A stretch of 32,740 nt of DNA from Candidatus Aegiribacteria sp. GTDB lineage: Bacteria; Fermentibacterota; Fermentibacteria; Fermentibacterales; JCC-6. Location of the stretch: contig WTBT01000020.1 of NCBI GenBank assembly GCA_013138965.1, forward strand, positions 1 through 32,740, read 5' to 3'. Position 1 is the first letter of the stretch, and each line of letters begins with the position of its first letter. The position numbers and the translations under genes were made by a program. This document shows positions 1 through 7,783 of the stretch, piece by piece. The notes beneath the pieces were generated by a model. That model did no database searches, was not told the origin of the DNA, and worked only from the letters and a program-made list of their open reading frames with translations.

Positions 1-2
1 CC

Positions 3-626
3 GGACCTGTGCCTGATCACATAATCGAGGCTGACGGGAACGGCTGGATCGAGGTCGACCCTGACGCTATCGACGACGGCTTCAACGGTGCACTCGCGCG
101 GGTGAGAACCGAGAAAATCGTTTCTGGCGGAGTAGCGCCCGGCAGCGGCGCCGGTACGACACCTGCTAATGCGAAGAACGGCGCCCTGGTGAAGCTCATC
201 TTTGAGACCACGACCGATCCGACCGATCCGACAAAGACTATCAGGCAATTCTTTACCGTAACCATTCTGGTCAACAACTGGCAGGAAGTGCGCCAGCTGA
301 GTCTGGACGAGTTTCAGTCTGGATCAGCAGGTTCCTGCACTGGCCTCACCACTGGTGTGACCATCCTTTATACAATCGATCACGAGTGCATAGACGAGTG
401 GAAGGTTCATATGAGCAGTGGCGCCAGCTCGTCCGGCTGGTCTGAACCCGTCGGGCTGCCTCAGGGCAACACGCCACGAGGGGCAGCCATGACAAACCCG
501 ACCATTTCCACAACCTTATGGCCGAAATGCTCCTACAGCGTCCATCTGCGCTCCCGCAGAGCCCTCACTGATGGTGAGAACAACGACGATAGGAATACCA
601 CTACGGTTACCTTCTGCAAGGTCTAA
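3..626 (+). CDS. Hypothetical protein, 3' part only
   Basis: The reading frame is open from the window edge to a TAA at 624-626, and the residues before the first GTG (position 9) read on without a stop, so the gene very likely begins upstream. The visible part is about 207 residues. It is rich in Gly, Ser and Thr, carries a Pro/Thr/Asp stretch (TTDPTDPTKT) and several scattered cysteines, and has no obvious membrane segment. The composition suggests an extracellular or surface beta-rich domain, but I recognise no family. It is followed by a hairpin region and then a separate lipoprotein gene. Confidence 0.55.
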   Translation, partial: GPVPDHIIEADGNGWIEVDPDAIDDGFNGALARVRTEKIVSGGVAPGSGAGTTPANAKNGALVKLIFETTTDPTDPTKTIRQFFTVTILVNNWQEVRQLSLDEFQSGSAGSCTGLTTGVTILYTIDHECIDEWKVHMSSGASSSGWSEPVGLPQGNTPRGAAMTNPTISTTLWPKCSYSVHLRSRRALTDGENNDDRNTTTVTFCKV

Positions 627-646
627 GTACACTGTCCACTTTCTGC

Positions 647-691
647 CCGGAGTGAAGCTCGTTGCGCGGGCTCACTCCGGGGTAGCTTCAC
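647..691 (+). terminator. Hairpin region after the first gene; possible terminator
   Basis: CCGGAGTGA (647-655) pairs perfectly with TCACTCCGG (672-680), and the stem extends inward past a bulged A. There is no T-run after it, so a classical intrinsic terminator is not supported. A competing stem, GTGAAGCT (652-659) with AGCTTCAC (684-691), shares part of the first arm. The rest of the 627-853 gap shows nothing else clear. Confidence 0.35.
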
Positions 692-853
692 GGTGTAACG
701 GCACCTTACTGAGAAACAAGAGCATCGTAAATCGTGTCCTATAAAAGTTTCTTTGGTCGTACGAAAGAACTTCAAGTATCATTCACTCAGTCTCCTGATA
801 ACCTCTCTCACACATGGGTATGATGGAAACTAAATCTAGAATGGAAGTAGCAA

Positions 854-1480
854 ATGAAAACATCAATATCTATTACTACACTTCTAATTGCAGTTCTTAC
901 AATTGCAGTTCTTACATCATGCAACGGAACACATCTGAGCCTTGTGAACGTTAATGCACCTGCGATCAACTACATCTTCGACAGCGATGGAACCATCCCG
1001 GTTACCGATACCGCTGACGATATCGAACTGATTGGAATGGAGGGAACCGGCTTCCTTCAGTCTCGAACACTCCCCGTTGGTGAAACAGGCACGGTCGCTG
1101 AAGGTCTCTATGGCTACGAATACAGGATAGACCTTACCGAAGTGGCAGGCATCCTCAACATCGTATGCATAAGTTCCTTCAGAATCGTCTTCGGTCCGGT
1201 CGAATCACTGGATTTCGATGGCAACGGCAGCAATGAAGAGGTCTACGTAGTGACTACCGGGGGTCTGGGAAACATCGCTCCTTCCAGCGTCGACGTGGCA
1301 GGCGACACTCTCACTTTCAATTTCTCACCGGGCATCTGTGCAGGGAATGCTCCGGGTAATGGCGACTGCAGCTTCTTCTTCGGTCTGGTTTCCACATATC
1401 CTGCACTCCTGGTCACCTCTGATATCCATGCAGGAGGTACCGATTATAACCTTGAAGCCAGAGCACCCAGCCACCCTTGA
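854..1480 (+). CDS. Putative secreted lipoprotein, unknown function
   Basis: This 208-residue protein begins with a Lys residue, a hydrophobic core and a lipobox LTSC with Cys23, so it is predicted to be lipidated and held at the membrane surface. The mature part is acidic, Gly/Thr-rich and beta-like, with an aspartate-rich turn DFDGNGSNEE that resembles a calcium-binding loop, and four further cysteines that could form disulfides. I do not recognise the family. The ATG at 854 is chosen because it begins the signal peptide; the ribosome-binding site is weak (GGAAG about 7 nt upstream). A 15-bp tandem duplication encodes IAVLT twice within the signal-peptide core. Confidence 0.7.
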   Translation: MKTSISITTLLIAVLTIAVLTSCNGTHLSLVNVNAPAINYIFDSDGTIPVTDTADDIELIGMEGTGFLQSRTLPVGETGTVAEGLYGYEYRIDLTEVAGILNIVCISSFRIVFGPVESLDFDGNGSNEEVYVVTTGGLGNIAPSSVDVAGDTLTFNFSPGICAGNAPGNGDCSFFFGLVSTYPALLVTSDIHAGGTDYNLEARAPSHP

Positions 1481-1589
1481 TCAATGCAGGCTCATATGAC
1501 CGGTTTCCTTCTGTTGCTGCCGCTTATCACAGACCGATAGAGGTTGTTCTGCCGCAGGGTTGACGGTGTAGATTCACACGGCAATGACG

Positions 1590-1618
1590 TTGACCGGGAA
1601 TATATCTGTCGGTATCCT
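1590..1618 (+). promoter_or_regulatory. Candidate sigma70-type promoter for the hybrid kinase
   Basis: TTGACC at 1590-1595 and TATCCT at 1613-1618 are separated by 17 nt. Transcription from here would start near 1625, downstream of the farthest possible TTG start of the kinase at 1618. This argues that translation begins at a later codon. This is a pattern match only. Confidence 0.45.
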
Positions 1619-1767
1619 TGACTTCAGATGAGGAAACTGAAAAAGGGAACAGAAAAGTTATATCGGGAGTTGATTCCGATATGGCTGGAAATCCAGTTTC
1701 CGCGAATATTATAAGTTGGGGTACAGTTGCTGGAACATGTCCTCAGCAGGTACGCAGGAGGTGGGTC

Positions 1768-4728
1768 ATTAGCGATAAAATCAAAGACAGGAAATATTCT
1801 TCAGACGTGAAGAAATACGCTTTGATTCTGGCAATGGCGTGTACAATGTTCAGCGCCGGCTTTGCATTCGGGGAGGAGGCTGTCCCTGCTGCTGAAGAGG
1901 TCGATGAGCAGGTTCGCTTTGGAGTGTTGGCAAAGCGGGGGCGCGACCAGTGCCTTGAACAATGGCAGCCCACAGCAGAGTATCTCACCGGAGAAATTCC
2001 AGGGTACTCATTTTCGATTATTCCACTTGGATTCGATGAGATTCACAAGGCAGTAGATTCCGGCGAGGTGGAATTTGTTCTGGCCAATTCGTCTTTCTAC
2101 GTTGATCTGGAGGAGCGGTATGGCGCGATGCGAATTGCCACCTTGAAAAATCTTCATATAGACGGGGCAGTACACAAGGTCTTCGCTGGCGTCATTTTCT
2201 GCAGAGCCGACCGCCAGGACATTCGGAACGTATATGATCTGGAGAACAAGGTTTTCATGGCGGTTCATGAACGATCTCTGGGCGGTTGGCATATGGGATG
2301 GCGTGAATTGCTGGAACATGGAATTGATCCATATCGGGATTTTGCCGACCTGCGTTTCGGGGGAACCCATGATGCGGTAGTCTATGCGGTGCGTGATGGA
2401 GATGTCGACGGGGGAACAGTGCGAAGCGACGCGCTCGAGCGGATGGCGCTCGAGGGAAGGATTCAACTGGATGATTTCAGGGTACTCGTACCTCATGAGA
2501 ATTGCGATGGAGAAATTCACTTTCTACACTCAACGCGACATTATCCGGAGTGGCCTATTGCCAAAACTTCCCATACCACCGACGAACTGGCGGAACAGGT
2601 TGCCATCGCCCTGATACGAATGCCTGCGAACAGTCGGGCGGCAGAAACCTCCAGATGCGCCGGATGGACCATCCCTCAGAACTATCAGCCCGTTCATGAA
2701 TGCCTGATGGCGATTCGCTTCACCCCCTACGAGGACTACGGAAAGGTTACGCTTCATGATGCCCTTCGGCAGTACCGGTTCTGGCTGATCGGCATATTCA
2801 TCCTGATAGTTCTGATTGTTCTGTTCATAGTTCGTACCTCCAACCTGAAGGCGAGACTTGAGCAATCCGAGTTGGTAAGGAAGGAGCGCGATAAACTCAC
2901 CACGATTTTCGAATCAATGAAGGACGGTGTGTATATCGTAAACAAGGACTATGAAATTCAATACGTTAATCGCGCGCTTATGGAAGAGTTCGGTCCCCCC
3001 GAAGGGGAAAAGTGCTATGAGTATTTCCATAATTCCGATGAACCCTGCGCCTTCTGCAAGAACGAGGATGTGTTTGCTGGAAAAACGGTACGCTGGGAAT
3101 GGACCTCCCCCAAGACTGACAAGACATATGACCTTGTTGACACACCTATGAAAAATTCAGACGGCAGTATATCCAAACTTGAAATGTTCAGAGACATCAC
3201 CGAGCGCAAGAAGGCACAGGAAGGGCTTGAACGGTTGTCCGTGGCAATCGACCAGGCGGCGGAGATTGTCATGATAACCGATGCCGAAGGAGTGATCCAG
3301 TATGTCAATCCGGCGTTTGAGCAGATCACAGGCTACTCGAGCGAAGAGGCTTTGGGACAGAACCCCCGGTTCCTCAAGAGCGGAGAGCAGAACGGTGCTT
3401 TCTACGAGGAGTTGTGGAACTCGCTCCAGTGCGGTAATCCCTGGAGCGGTCGGCTGGTCAACAGGAGAAAGGACGGCACGCTCTATACCGAGGAGACGAC
3501 CATCTCCCCTGTGTACGATGCTTCAGGCAAGACGGTCAACTACGTCGCCGTCAAGCGTGATATCACCGCAGAGATGAAACTGGAGGCGCAATTCCGCCAG
3601 GCGCAGAAGATGGAATGCATGGGACAACTGGCGGGTGGTGTGGCACACGACTTCAACAACCTCTTGCAGGTAATTCTGGGTTACGGTGACATGGCGCTGG
3701 ACGAGGTAGGGGCGGACACTCCCGCCCGTGCATCCGTCGAGGAGATGCTGAACGCTGCTCATCGCGCCAAGACACTGGTCCAGCAACTACTGACCTTCAG
3801 CCGTCAGCAGGTGCTTCAGATGAAAGACATCGACTTGAATTGCGTGATCGGCGAGCTGATGAAGATGATCCAGCGCGTGATCGGCGAACACATCACGCTC
3901 GACATCCTCGCGGGCTACGATCTCGGGATCGTCAACGCCGACTCGGGGCAGATCGAGCAGATTCTTATGAACCTGTGTGTCAACGCGCGCGATGCCATGC
4001 CCGACGGCGGCAGCATCACCATCGAGACCGAGAACGTGCGCATCGACGGGGCTTTCTGCAAGGCCCACGCCTGGGCCAAACCAGGGCGCTACGCACTCCT
4101 GAGCATCACCGACACGGGCTGCGGCATGGACGACGAGACTCTCACCAATATCTTCGAACCATTCTTTACTACCAAGGACATCGGCGAAGGCACGGGCCTG
4201 GGACTCTCGACGGTCTATGGCCTCATAAAGCAGCATCAGGGTCTGGTTCATCTCTACAGCGAGGTTGGAAAAGGCACGACCTTCAAAATCTATCTGCCCC
4301 TGGTCGAGCGCTCCGTCGCGACCGTGGACGACAAGATCGAAAGCCCAGCGCTGAGCGGCACCGAGACCATCCTGCTGGTCGAAGACGACAAGATGGTCCG
4401 TAAACTGTCTAAAACCATCCTGGAGCGTATGGGATACACCGTGCTGAACGCTTCCATGCCGAGCGAGGCTATCCGACTGGCGGGGGAGTATGCCGGGGAA
4501 ATCCATCTGCTCATAACCGACGTGATCATGCCCGAAATGAACGGCCTGAACTTGACCAGACGGCTGCTATCTATTTACCCGAGACTCAAGTACATGTTCA
4601 TATCTGGCTACACGGCTAACGCGATCACCCGCAATGGAGTGCTGGATGAGGGGGTTATTTTCCTACAGAAGCCATTCACGAAGGAGGGTCTGACCGCGAA
4701 GGTGCGGGAGGCGCTGGATAGTGAATAA
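1768..4728 (+). CDS. Hybrid sensor histidine kinase with PhnD-like periplasmic sensor, two PAS domains and receiver
   Basis: The frame is open from TTG 1618. I prefer ATT at 1768 because a perfect AGGAGG (1756-1761) lies 6 nt before it; GTG 1807 and ATG 1681 are alternatives. From ATT the protein has about 986 residues. A signal peptide (hydrophobic about 17-33) precedes a PhnD/phosphonate-binding-like domain (about 48-300), one TM helix (about 339-359) and a PAS domain containing CYEYF and CAFC cysteines. A second PAS (about 486-605) and a HisKA box [11 protein letters not shown] with phospho-acceptor His627 follow. Then come a HATPase domain ([21 protein letters not shown]) and a C-terminal receiver with phospho-acceptor Asp918 in [12 protein letters not shown]. 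It likely senses a small ligand in the periplasm and relays phosphate internally. No partner regulator is nearby. GC content rises in the kinase part. Confidence 0.93.
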   Translation: MSDKIKDRKYSSDVKKYALILAMACTMFSAGFAFGEEAVPAAEEVDEQVRFGVLAKRGRDQCLEQWQPTAEYLTGEIPGYSFSIIPLGFDEIHKAVDSGEVEFVLANSSFYVDLEERYGAMRIATLKNLHIDGAVHKVFAGVIFCRADRQDIRNVYDLENKVFMAVHERSLGGWHMGWRELLEHGIDPYRDFADLRFGGTHDAVVYAVRDGDVDGGTVRSDALERMALEGRIQLDDFRVLVPHENCDGEIHFLHSTRHYPEWPIAKTSHTTDELAEQVAIALIRMPANSRAAETSRCAGWTIPQNYQPVHECLMAIRFTPYEDYGKVTLHDALRQYRFWLIGIFILIVLIVLFIVRTSNLKARLEQSELVRKERDKLTTIFESMKDGVYIVNKDYEIQYVNRALMEEFGPPEGEKCYEYFHNSDEPCAFCKNEDVFAGKTVRWEWTSPKTDKTYDLVDTPMKNSDGSISKLEMFRDITERKKAQEGLERLSVAIDQAAEIVMITDAEGVIQYVNPAFEQITGYSSEEALGQNPRFLKSGEQNGAFYEELWNSLQCGNPWSGRLVNRRKDGTLYTEETTISPVYDASGKTVNYVAVKRDITAEMKLEAQFRQAQKMECMGQLAGGVAHDFNNLLQVILGYGDMALDEVGADTPARASVEEMLNAAHRAKTLVQQLLTFSRQQVLQMKDIDLNCVIGELMKMIQRVIGEHITLDILAGYDLGIVNADSGQIEQILMNLCVNARDAMPDGGSITIETENVRIDGAFCKAHAWAKPGRYALLSITDTGCGMDDETLTNIFEPFFTTKDIGEGTGLGLSTVYGLIKQHQGLVHLYSEVGKGTTFKIYLPLVERSVATVDDKIESPALSGTETILLVEDDKMVRKLSKTILERMGYTVLNASMPSEAIRLAGEYAGEIHLLITDVIMPEMNGLNLTRRLLSIYPRLKYMFISGYTANAITRNGVLDEGVIFLQKPFTKEGLTAKVREALDSE

Positions 4729-4761
4729 GGGAAACCGGGGAGGATCTTAGAAACAGCATAC

Positions 4762-5766
4762 CTATTTTCCACTTTCTTCAAGTACCCATGTTCCGCAGTC
4801 GAAGGCAATCTCCGCGGCACCCCCCTGAGCCACCACTCTTTGATTCAGAACGTCGTACGCCATCTGGAAGCAGTGCCGCGCAGGCATGGATAGGCCTTCG
4901 GTATCGAGCCGTCTCCATTCCCCGTTCTCAACACTGAATTCCCATGTGTCATCGAGGTCGGCTTCGCGCTCCTGGAATCCGTGCGATATGAGTACATTGC
5001 GCGTTTCTGGATCGTACGCTGTGCCGAATCTGGCCCTGGGAGCGGGTGAAGTTCCTGTATGGATCTCGGACCATGTGTTCGAGTTGAAATCATATGTCCA
5101 TGTATCGCCCAATACCTGATTTCCTTCGAGCCATCCCCCGAACATGACTACTCTGTCGTCATCCTCATCGTAAGAGAGGGGATTTCTTTTTCTTGGCGGC
5201 GGCGCTTTGTCAGTGGTTCTGTCGACCCAGGTATTCTGCTGAAGGTTGAATGTCCAGGTCTCGCTGAGGTTCACTTCGTCTGCTCCATAACCTCCGAAGA
5301 AGATGATCTGCCGGGACTCGGTATCGAAGGCAGCGCCACCTTTGCACCTCGGAGATGGCAAGGTGCCCGGATGGAGTTGTGTCCAGGTATTGGAATTGAA
5401 GTCATACTCCCAGGTGTCATTGAAGTACAGGTGTCCGTCGGTGCCGAAGAACATCACGCACCTGTCCCTGATCTCATCATATACGAATCCCTGACCTAAC
5501 CTCCCCCGGGGAGCCGCGGCACAGGACATACGTCGCCATCCGTTGCTTCGGCAATCGAAGATCCAGGTTTCACCGCTTGCGCTGGAGCCGTCGTAACCTC
5601 CATGAAGAACGATCACCCCGCTTTCGGAATCGTACGCCATCCCGGCGCATATTCGAATGCCCGGTCCCGGGGAGTGGTTTATTTCGATCCAGGACCAGTC
5701 CTGCGGCGGTGTGGGAGTGAAGATCATGGAGATCAGAAGCATTACCGTATGCAGGATTGTGCTCAT
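4762..5766 (-). CDS. Secreted Kelch-repeat protein
   Basis: This 334-residue protein starts with a short hydrophobic signal (MSTILHTVMLLISMIF) and then has about five to six Kelch blades. Each blade shows an AYD or AFD strand, a hydrophobic strand ending in a Gly pair (FFGGYG, MFGGW, LHGGYD), and a TWxYDFNSNTW-type strand. The blades would fold into a beta-propeller, usually a binding or carbohydrate-contact scaffold; the ligand is unknown. The start is well supported: on the minus strand GGAGGA sits 4 nt before the ATG. The gene is convergent with the hybrid kinase, 33 nt apart, and no clear terminator is seen between them. Confidence 0.9.
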   Translation of the reverse strand: MSTILHTVMLLISMIFTPTPPQDWSWIEINHSPGPGIRICAGMAYDSESGVIVLHGGYDGSSASGETWIFDCRSNGWRRMSCAAAPRGRLGQGFVYDEIRDRCVMFFGTDGHLYFNDTWEYDFNSNTWTQLHPGTLPSPRCKGGAAFDTESRQIIFFGGYGADEVNLSETWTFNLQQNTWVDRTTDKAPPPRKRNPLSYDEDDDRVVMFGGWLEGNQVLGDTWTYDFNSNTWSEIHTGTSPAPRARFGTAYDPETRNVLISHGFQEREADLDDTWEFSVENGEWRRLDTEGLSMPARHCFQMAYDVLNQRVVAQGGAAEIAFDCGTWVLEESGK

Positions 5767-5792
5767 TCGTTCCTCCGGTGTTGAGGGTTCAT

Positions 5793-5933
5793 TTCGTCAG
5801 GCCAATGGGAAACCTGATTTTCCAGCATCTATATGAAGCCCTTGATCGCAGGGATGTTTTCCCCGGTGGTATCATTGTGCCGCAGACCTTCGGTGGCATG
5901 GCCAACTGGAATCCCCACGTCCATGCTAATTAA
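5793..5933 (+). mobile_element. IS91-family (Y2/HUH) transposase remnant
   Basis: Reading the plus strand in the frame of ATG 5805 gives a stretch containing LYEALDRRDVFPGG, then VPQTFGGMANWNPHVHA, then a TAA at 5931. The PQTFG and NPHVHA motifs match the region around the HUH (His-hydrophobic-His) metal-binding motif of IS91/Y2 transposases, here HVH at codons 5916-5924. Only about 45 codons remain, with no intact start and no catalytic tyrosines, so this is a fossil. A perfect 8-bp hairpin follows at 5949-5969. The remnant fills most of the gap between the Kelch gene and the next plus-strand gene. Confidence 0.65.
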
Positions 5934-5948
5934 TCTTACAAAACTGGA

Positions 5949-5969
5949 GGCAGAGGTCTTTCCTCTGCC
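5949..5969. repeat. Perfect 8-bp inverted repeat near the IS91 remnant
   Basis: GGCAGAGG (5949-5956) pairs with CCTCTGCC (5962-5969) around the loop TCTTT. No T-run follows on the plus strand. It could be a leftover end structure of the IS91-type element, or a terminator for the short remnant. Confidence 0.4.
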
Positions 5970-6112
5970 CCCATGACGTGGTACCCACTGGTGGACGAAT
6001 CTCGAACTCAGATGATTCGCTGGAATATTGCATGCTGTAAGATTCGACTATAATTCAAATGATTGATATGTGCATATTTTATTCATAACGATGTCGATAT
6101 GGAGGAAAATTC

Positions 6113-6712
6113 ATGAGAGTATTAATTATCGCTGTTATTACCGCTTGCGTAAGCGTTGCAGCAACTGTGGATGTCGGATACGACGAAGAAGATGTAACAC
6201 CATTCTCCTGTTGATATGATCCGTATTTTCGCTACCAGGTGGTAGTTCTCGACGAAGAGATGTCAGGAGATATGACCATATCAGCGATCTCAATGAAGAA
6301 TTTCTGTTCTGATCAATACGCTCAGCAACACGTGACTATCTGGATGGGACAGTCGGAACTGGATGTGCTTACCTGTGTCTTCGACGATAATTACACTCCA
6401 GGTTCAAGGACTCTCGTCTTCGATCAGGACAGTGTTATTACCGGTGGAAATGCGAATGAATGGTTTACGTTGCTATTGGATACTCCCTTCGAATACGACG
6501 GGCAGACAAATTTGATTATTGACATTGAATCACTCTACTGCTCGACTATTTACGTCTGGGGTTGGGAAACCGGTGCTCATAGAAATCTCTACACGTATAT
6601 ACCCGGATCACCAACCGGTGCCCCGGATACGGAAATACCTCATCTGCAGATTCATGGATCTCTGGAGCTGGAATGCACCACATTTGGTCGAATCAAGACG
6701 TTGTTCCAGTAA
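6113..6712 (+). pseudogene. Secreted protein gene interrupted by an in-frame TGA
   Basis: An ATG at 6113 has an ideal GGAGGA (6101-6106) and encodes a signal peptide (MRVLIIAVITACVSVAAT) and 15 more residues up to TGA at 6212-6214. The same frame continues directly with YDPYFRYQVVVLDEEM and stays open to TAA at 6710-6712, with a coherent beta-rich extracellular domain (WFTLLLDTPFEYDGQTNL, then cysteine pairs). A GTG at 6239 could restart a 157-residue protein but would lack a signal peptide. The simplest reading is a nonsense mutation, perhaps from TGG. Readthrough or selenocysteine insertion is the alternative. The C-terminal tail TFGRIKTLFQ is short, aromatic and basic. The function is unknown. 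Confidence 0.65.
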
Positions 6713-6719
6713 TCCTCCA

Positions 6720-6893
6720 CAGCTACCTATCAACTCTGAAACAGCAGTGCTATCTTCGGTTGAGGTTGTACGGCGGAGAGGATGCTTCTCGAAAATAAGT
6801 TTCAGGAGTCTCTCACTGTTATATCTGATAGGATTATCAAGTGAAATCCGTATCTCTTCCTGAACAACGGAACGTTCGCGAAGGTCTTTCCAT
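6720..6893 (-). pseudogene. Possible decayed minus-strand gene start
   Basis: On the minus strand an AAGGA-type site precedes an ATG (6891-6893) whose own frame ends after 19 codons. Shifting by one base gives a protein-like run (KDLRERSVVQEEIRISLD, then YNSERLLKLIFEKHPLRR) continuing to about 6720 and beyond into the antisense of the neighbouring gene. Codon use looks coding-like. It may be the 5' end of a gene broken by a single-base insertion, or chance. I recognise no family. Confidence 0.22.
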
Positions 6894-7093
6894 TTCTATT
6901 TCCTTTCAATAGTCCTGTCTGAAACTGTTGCGCAGAAAATGAACTGTCTCTGTTCCAGCGCAGTTACGGTTATGTTTATTTAATTTCAATCACATTCGTT
7001 TGTGTAAAAGATTCTTTGTCAAACAGAACAATATTGGATATTCACACATAATCCAAGTATAGATTTGCCGGTTTCACTTATGATTAAATTACA

Positions 7094-7288
7094 TTGTTCA
7101 GTTCTTTGTGTCGTGGTGAAGCCGGTCCCGACAGTGACATTGACCTGGAAGAGAGGCAAGCAGTATCATCAGTTTTAACAGAAAAACTGAGGAGATTGGA
7201 TACTGATACGTTAAGTTGTGAGCATATCACGGCATGGCGGGAAATCAAGTATCCTGGTGGTCGGAGAGAAGGTTTCGCTGTTGCTTGA
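7094..7288 (+). pseudogene. Remnant of an MNT-type nucleotidyltransferase, possibly fused to an antitoxin-like tail
   Basis: The frame begins just after a stop codon and reads LFSSLCRGEAGPDSDIDL. This closely follows the conserved FGSxARGEAGPDSDIDL motif of minimal nucleotidyltransferases (the MNT half of HEPN/MNT modules). The glycine, arginine and alanine of the GS-R-A signature are changed, and the usual N-terminal helix is missing. After DIDL the sequence departs at once from the family. The tail (LTEKLRRLDTDTLS, TAWREIKYPGG) resembles the end of putative addiction-module proteins, though weakly. It overlaps the start of the DUF188 gene. I read it as a degraded toxin-antitoxin-type remnant. 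Confidence 0.4.
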
Positions 7289-7739
7289 TATCTTCGTCGA
7301 TGCTGATGCATGCCCGGTCAAACAGGAAATATTCCGGGTTGCAAAACGATATGGTTTAAAGGTCATTCTCGTCTCGAACTCATGGATGCGTATTCCGGAA
7401 TCAAGCTGGTTGGAACTGATTGTTGTGGATAAAGGGGCAGATGTGGTTGATGACTGGATCGTTGAACACGCCTGTTGCGATGACATTGTTATTTCAGGTG
7501 ACATACCTCTTGCATCGAGGTGTCTGAAGAAGGGAGCAATGGTGCTGGGGAACACAGGACTTCCTTTCGATGAGGACAACATCGGTGACGTTCTGTCTAT
7601 CCGGGATCTCCTGCACGATCTCAGGGAACAGGGAATGATGACCAGGGGGCCCAAGCCTTTCGCGAAAAAGGATCGTTCAAGATTCCTGCAGGCATTGGAT
7701 GAAATGATAGTGAAAACCCGCCGCAGGAATGGTATCTAG
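7281..7739 (+). CDS. YaiI/YqxD (DUF188) family protein
   Basis: The protein shows the family signature FVDADACPVKQEIFRVAKR at its start, then VVDKGADVVDDWIV, IVISGDIPLASRCLKKGA and a C-terminal TRGPKPFAKKDRSRF. These match DUF188 proteins such as E. coli YaiI in order and length (about 152 residues). The fold is PIN-like with conserved aspartates, but the biochemical role is not established. The open frame extends to GTG 7218. I prefer TTG 7281 because family members start only a few residues before VDADACPV, and GGAGAGAAGG lies at 7263-7272. It precedes the glycosyltransferase gene by 44 nt and may be cotranscribed with it. Confidence 0.88.
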   Translation: MLDIFVDADACPVKQEIFRVAKRYGLKVILVSNSWMRIPESSWLELIVVDKGADVVDDWIVEHACCDDIVISGDIPLASRCLKKGAMVLGNTGLPFDEDNIGDVLSIRDLLHDLREQGMMTRGPKPFAKKDRSRFLQALDEMIVKTRRRNGI

Positions 7740-7783
7740 TTTGACCCGCGTTATTGGGTGTTTTTACAAAAGGTTATAGCAGA

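Noticed and set aside
1618-1767. Extended N terminus of the kinase from TTG 1618
   Set aside because: It would place about 65 residues before the signal peptide and begins within the -10 of the likely promoter.
3787-4506. Long open frames on the minus strand (239 codons) and in another plus frame (3840-4403, 187 codons) inside the kinase gene
   Set aside because: They lie fully inside conserved HATPase/receiver coding sequence and their translations look like low-complexity shadows (His/Arg/Asp-rich); caused by high GC at third positions.
5059-5499. 146-codon plus-strand frame antisense to the Kelch gene
   Set aside because: The minus-strand frame has clear Kelch blades, a signal peptide and a strong ribosome site; this frame has none.
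5944-5990. Terminator for the Kelch gene
   Set aside because: It lies upstream of the Kelch start, not downstream; no T-run on the relevant side.
6212-6214. Alternative genetic code with TGA read as an amino acid
   Set aside because: Many intact genes in the window end in TGA (for example etfB, fabG and the kelch-neighbour genes' families) without sensible readthrough.
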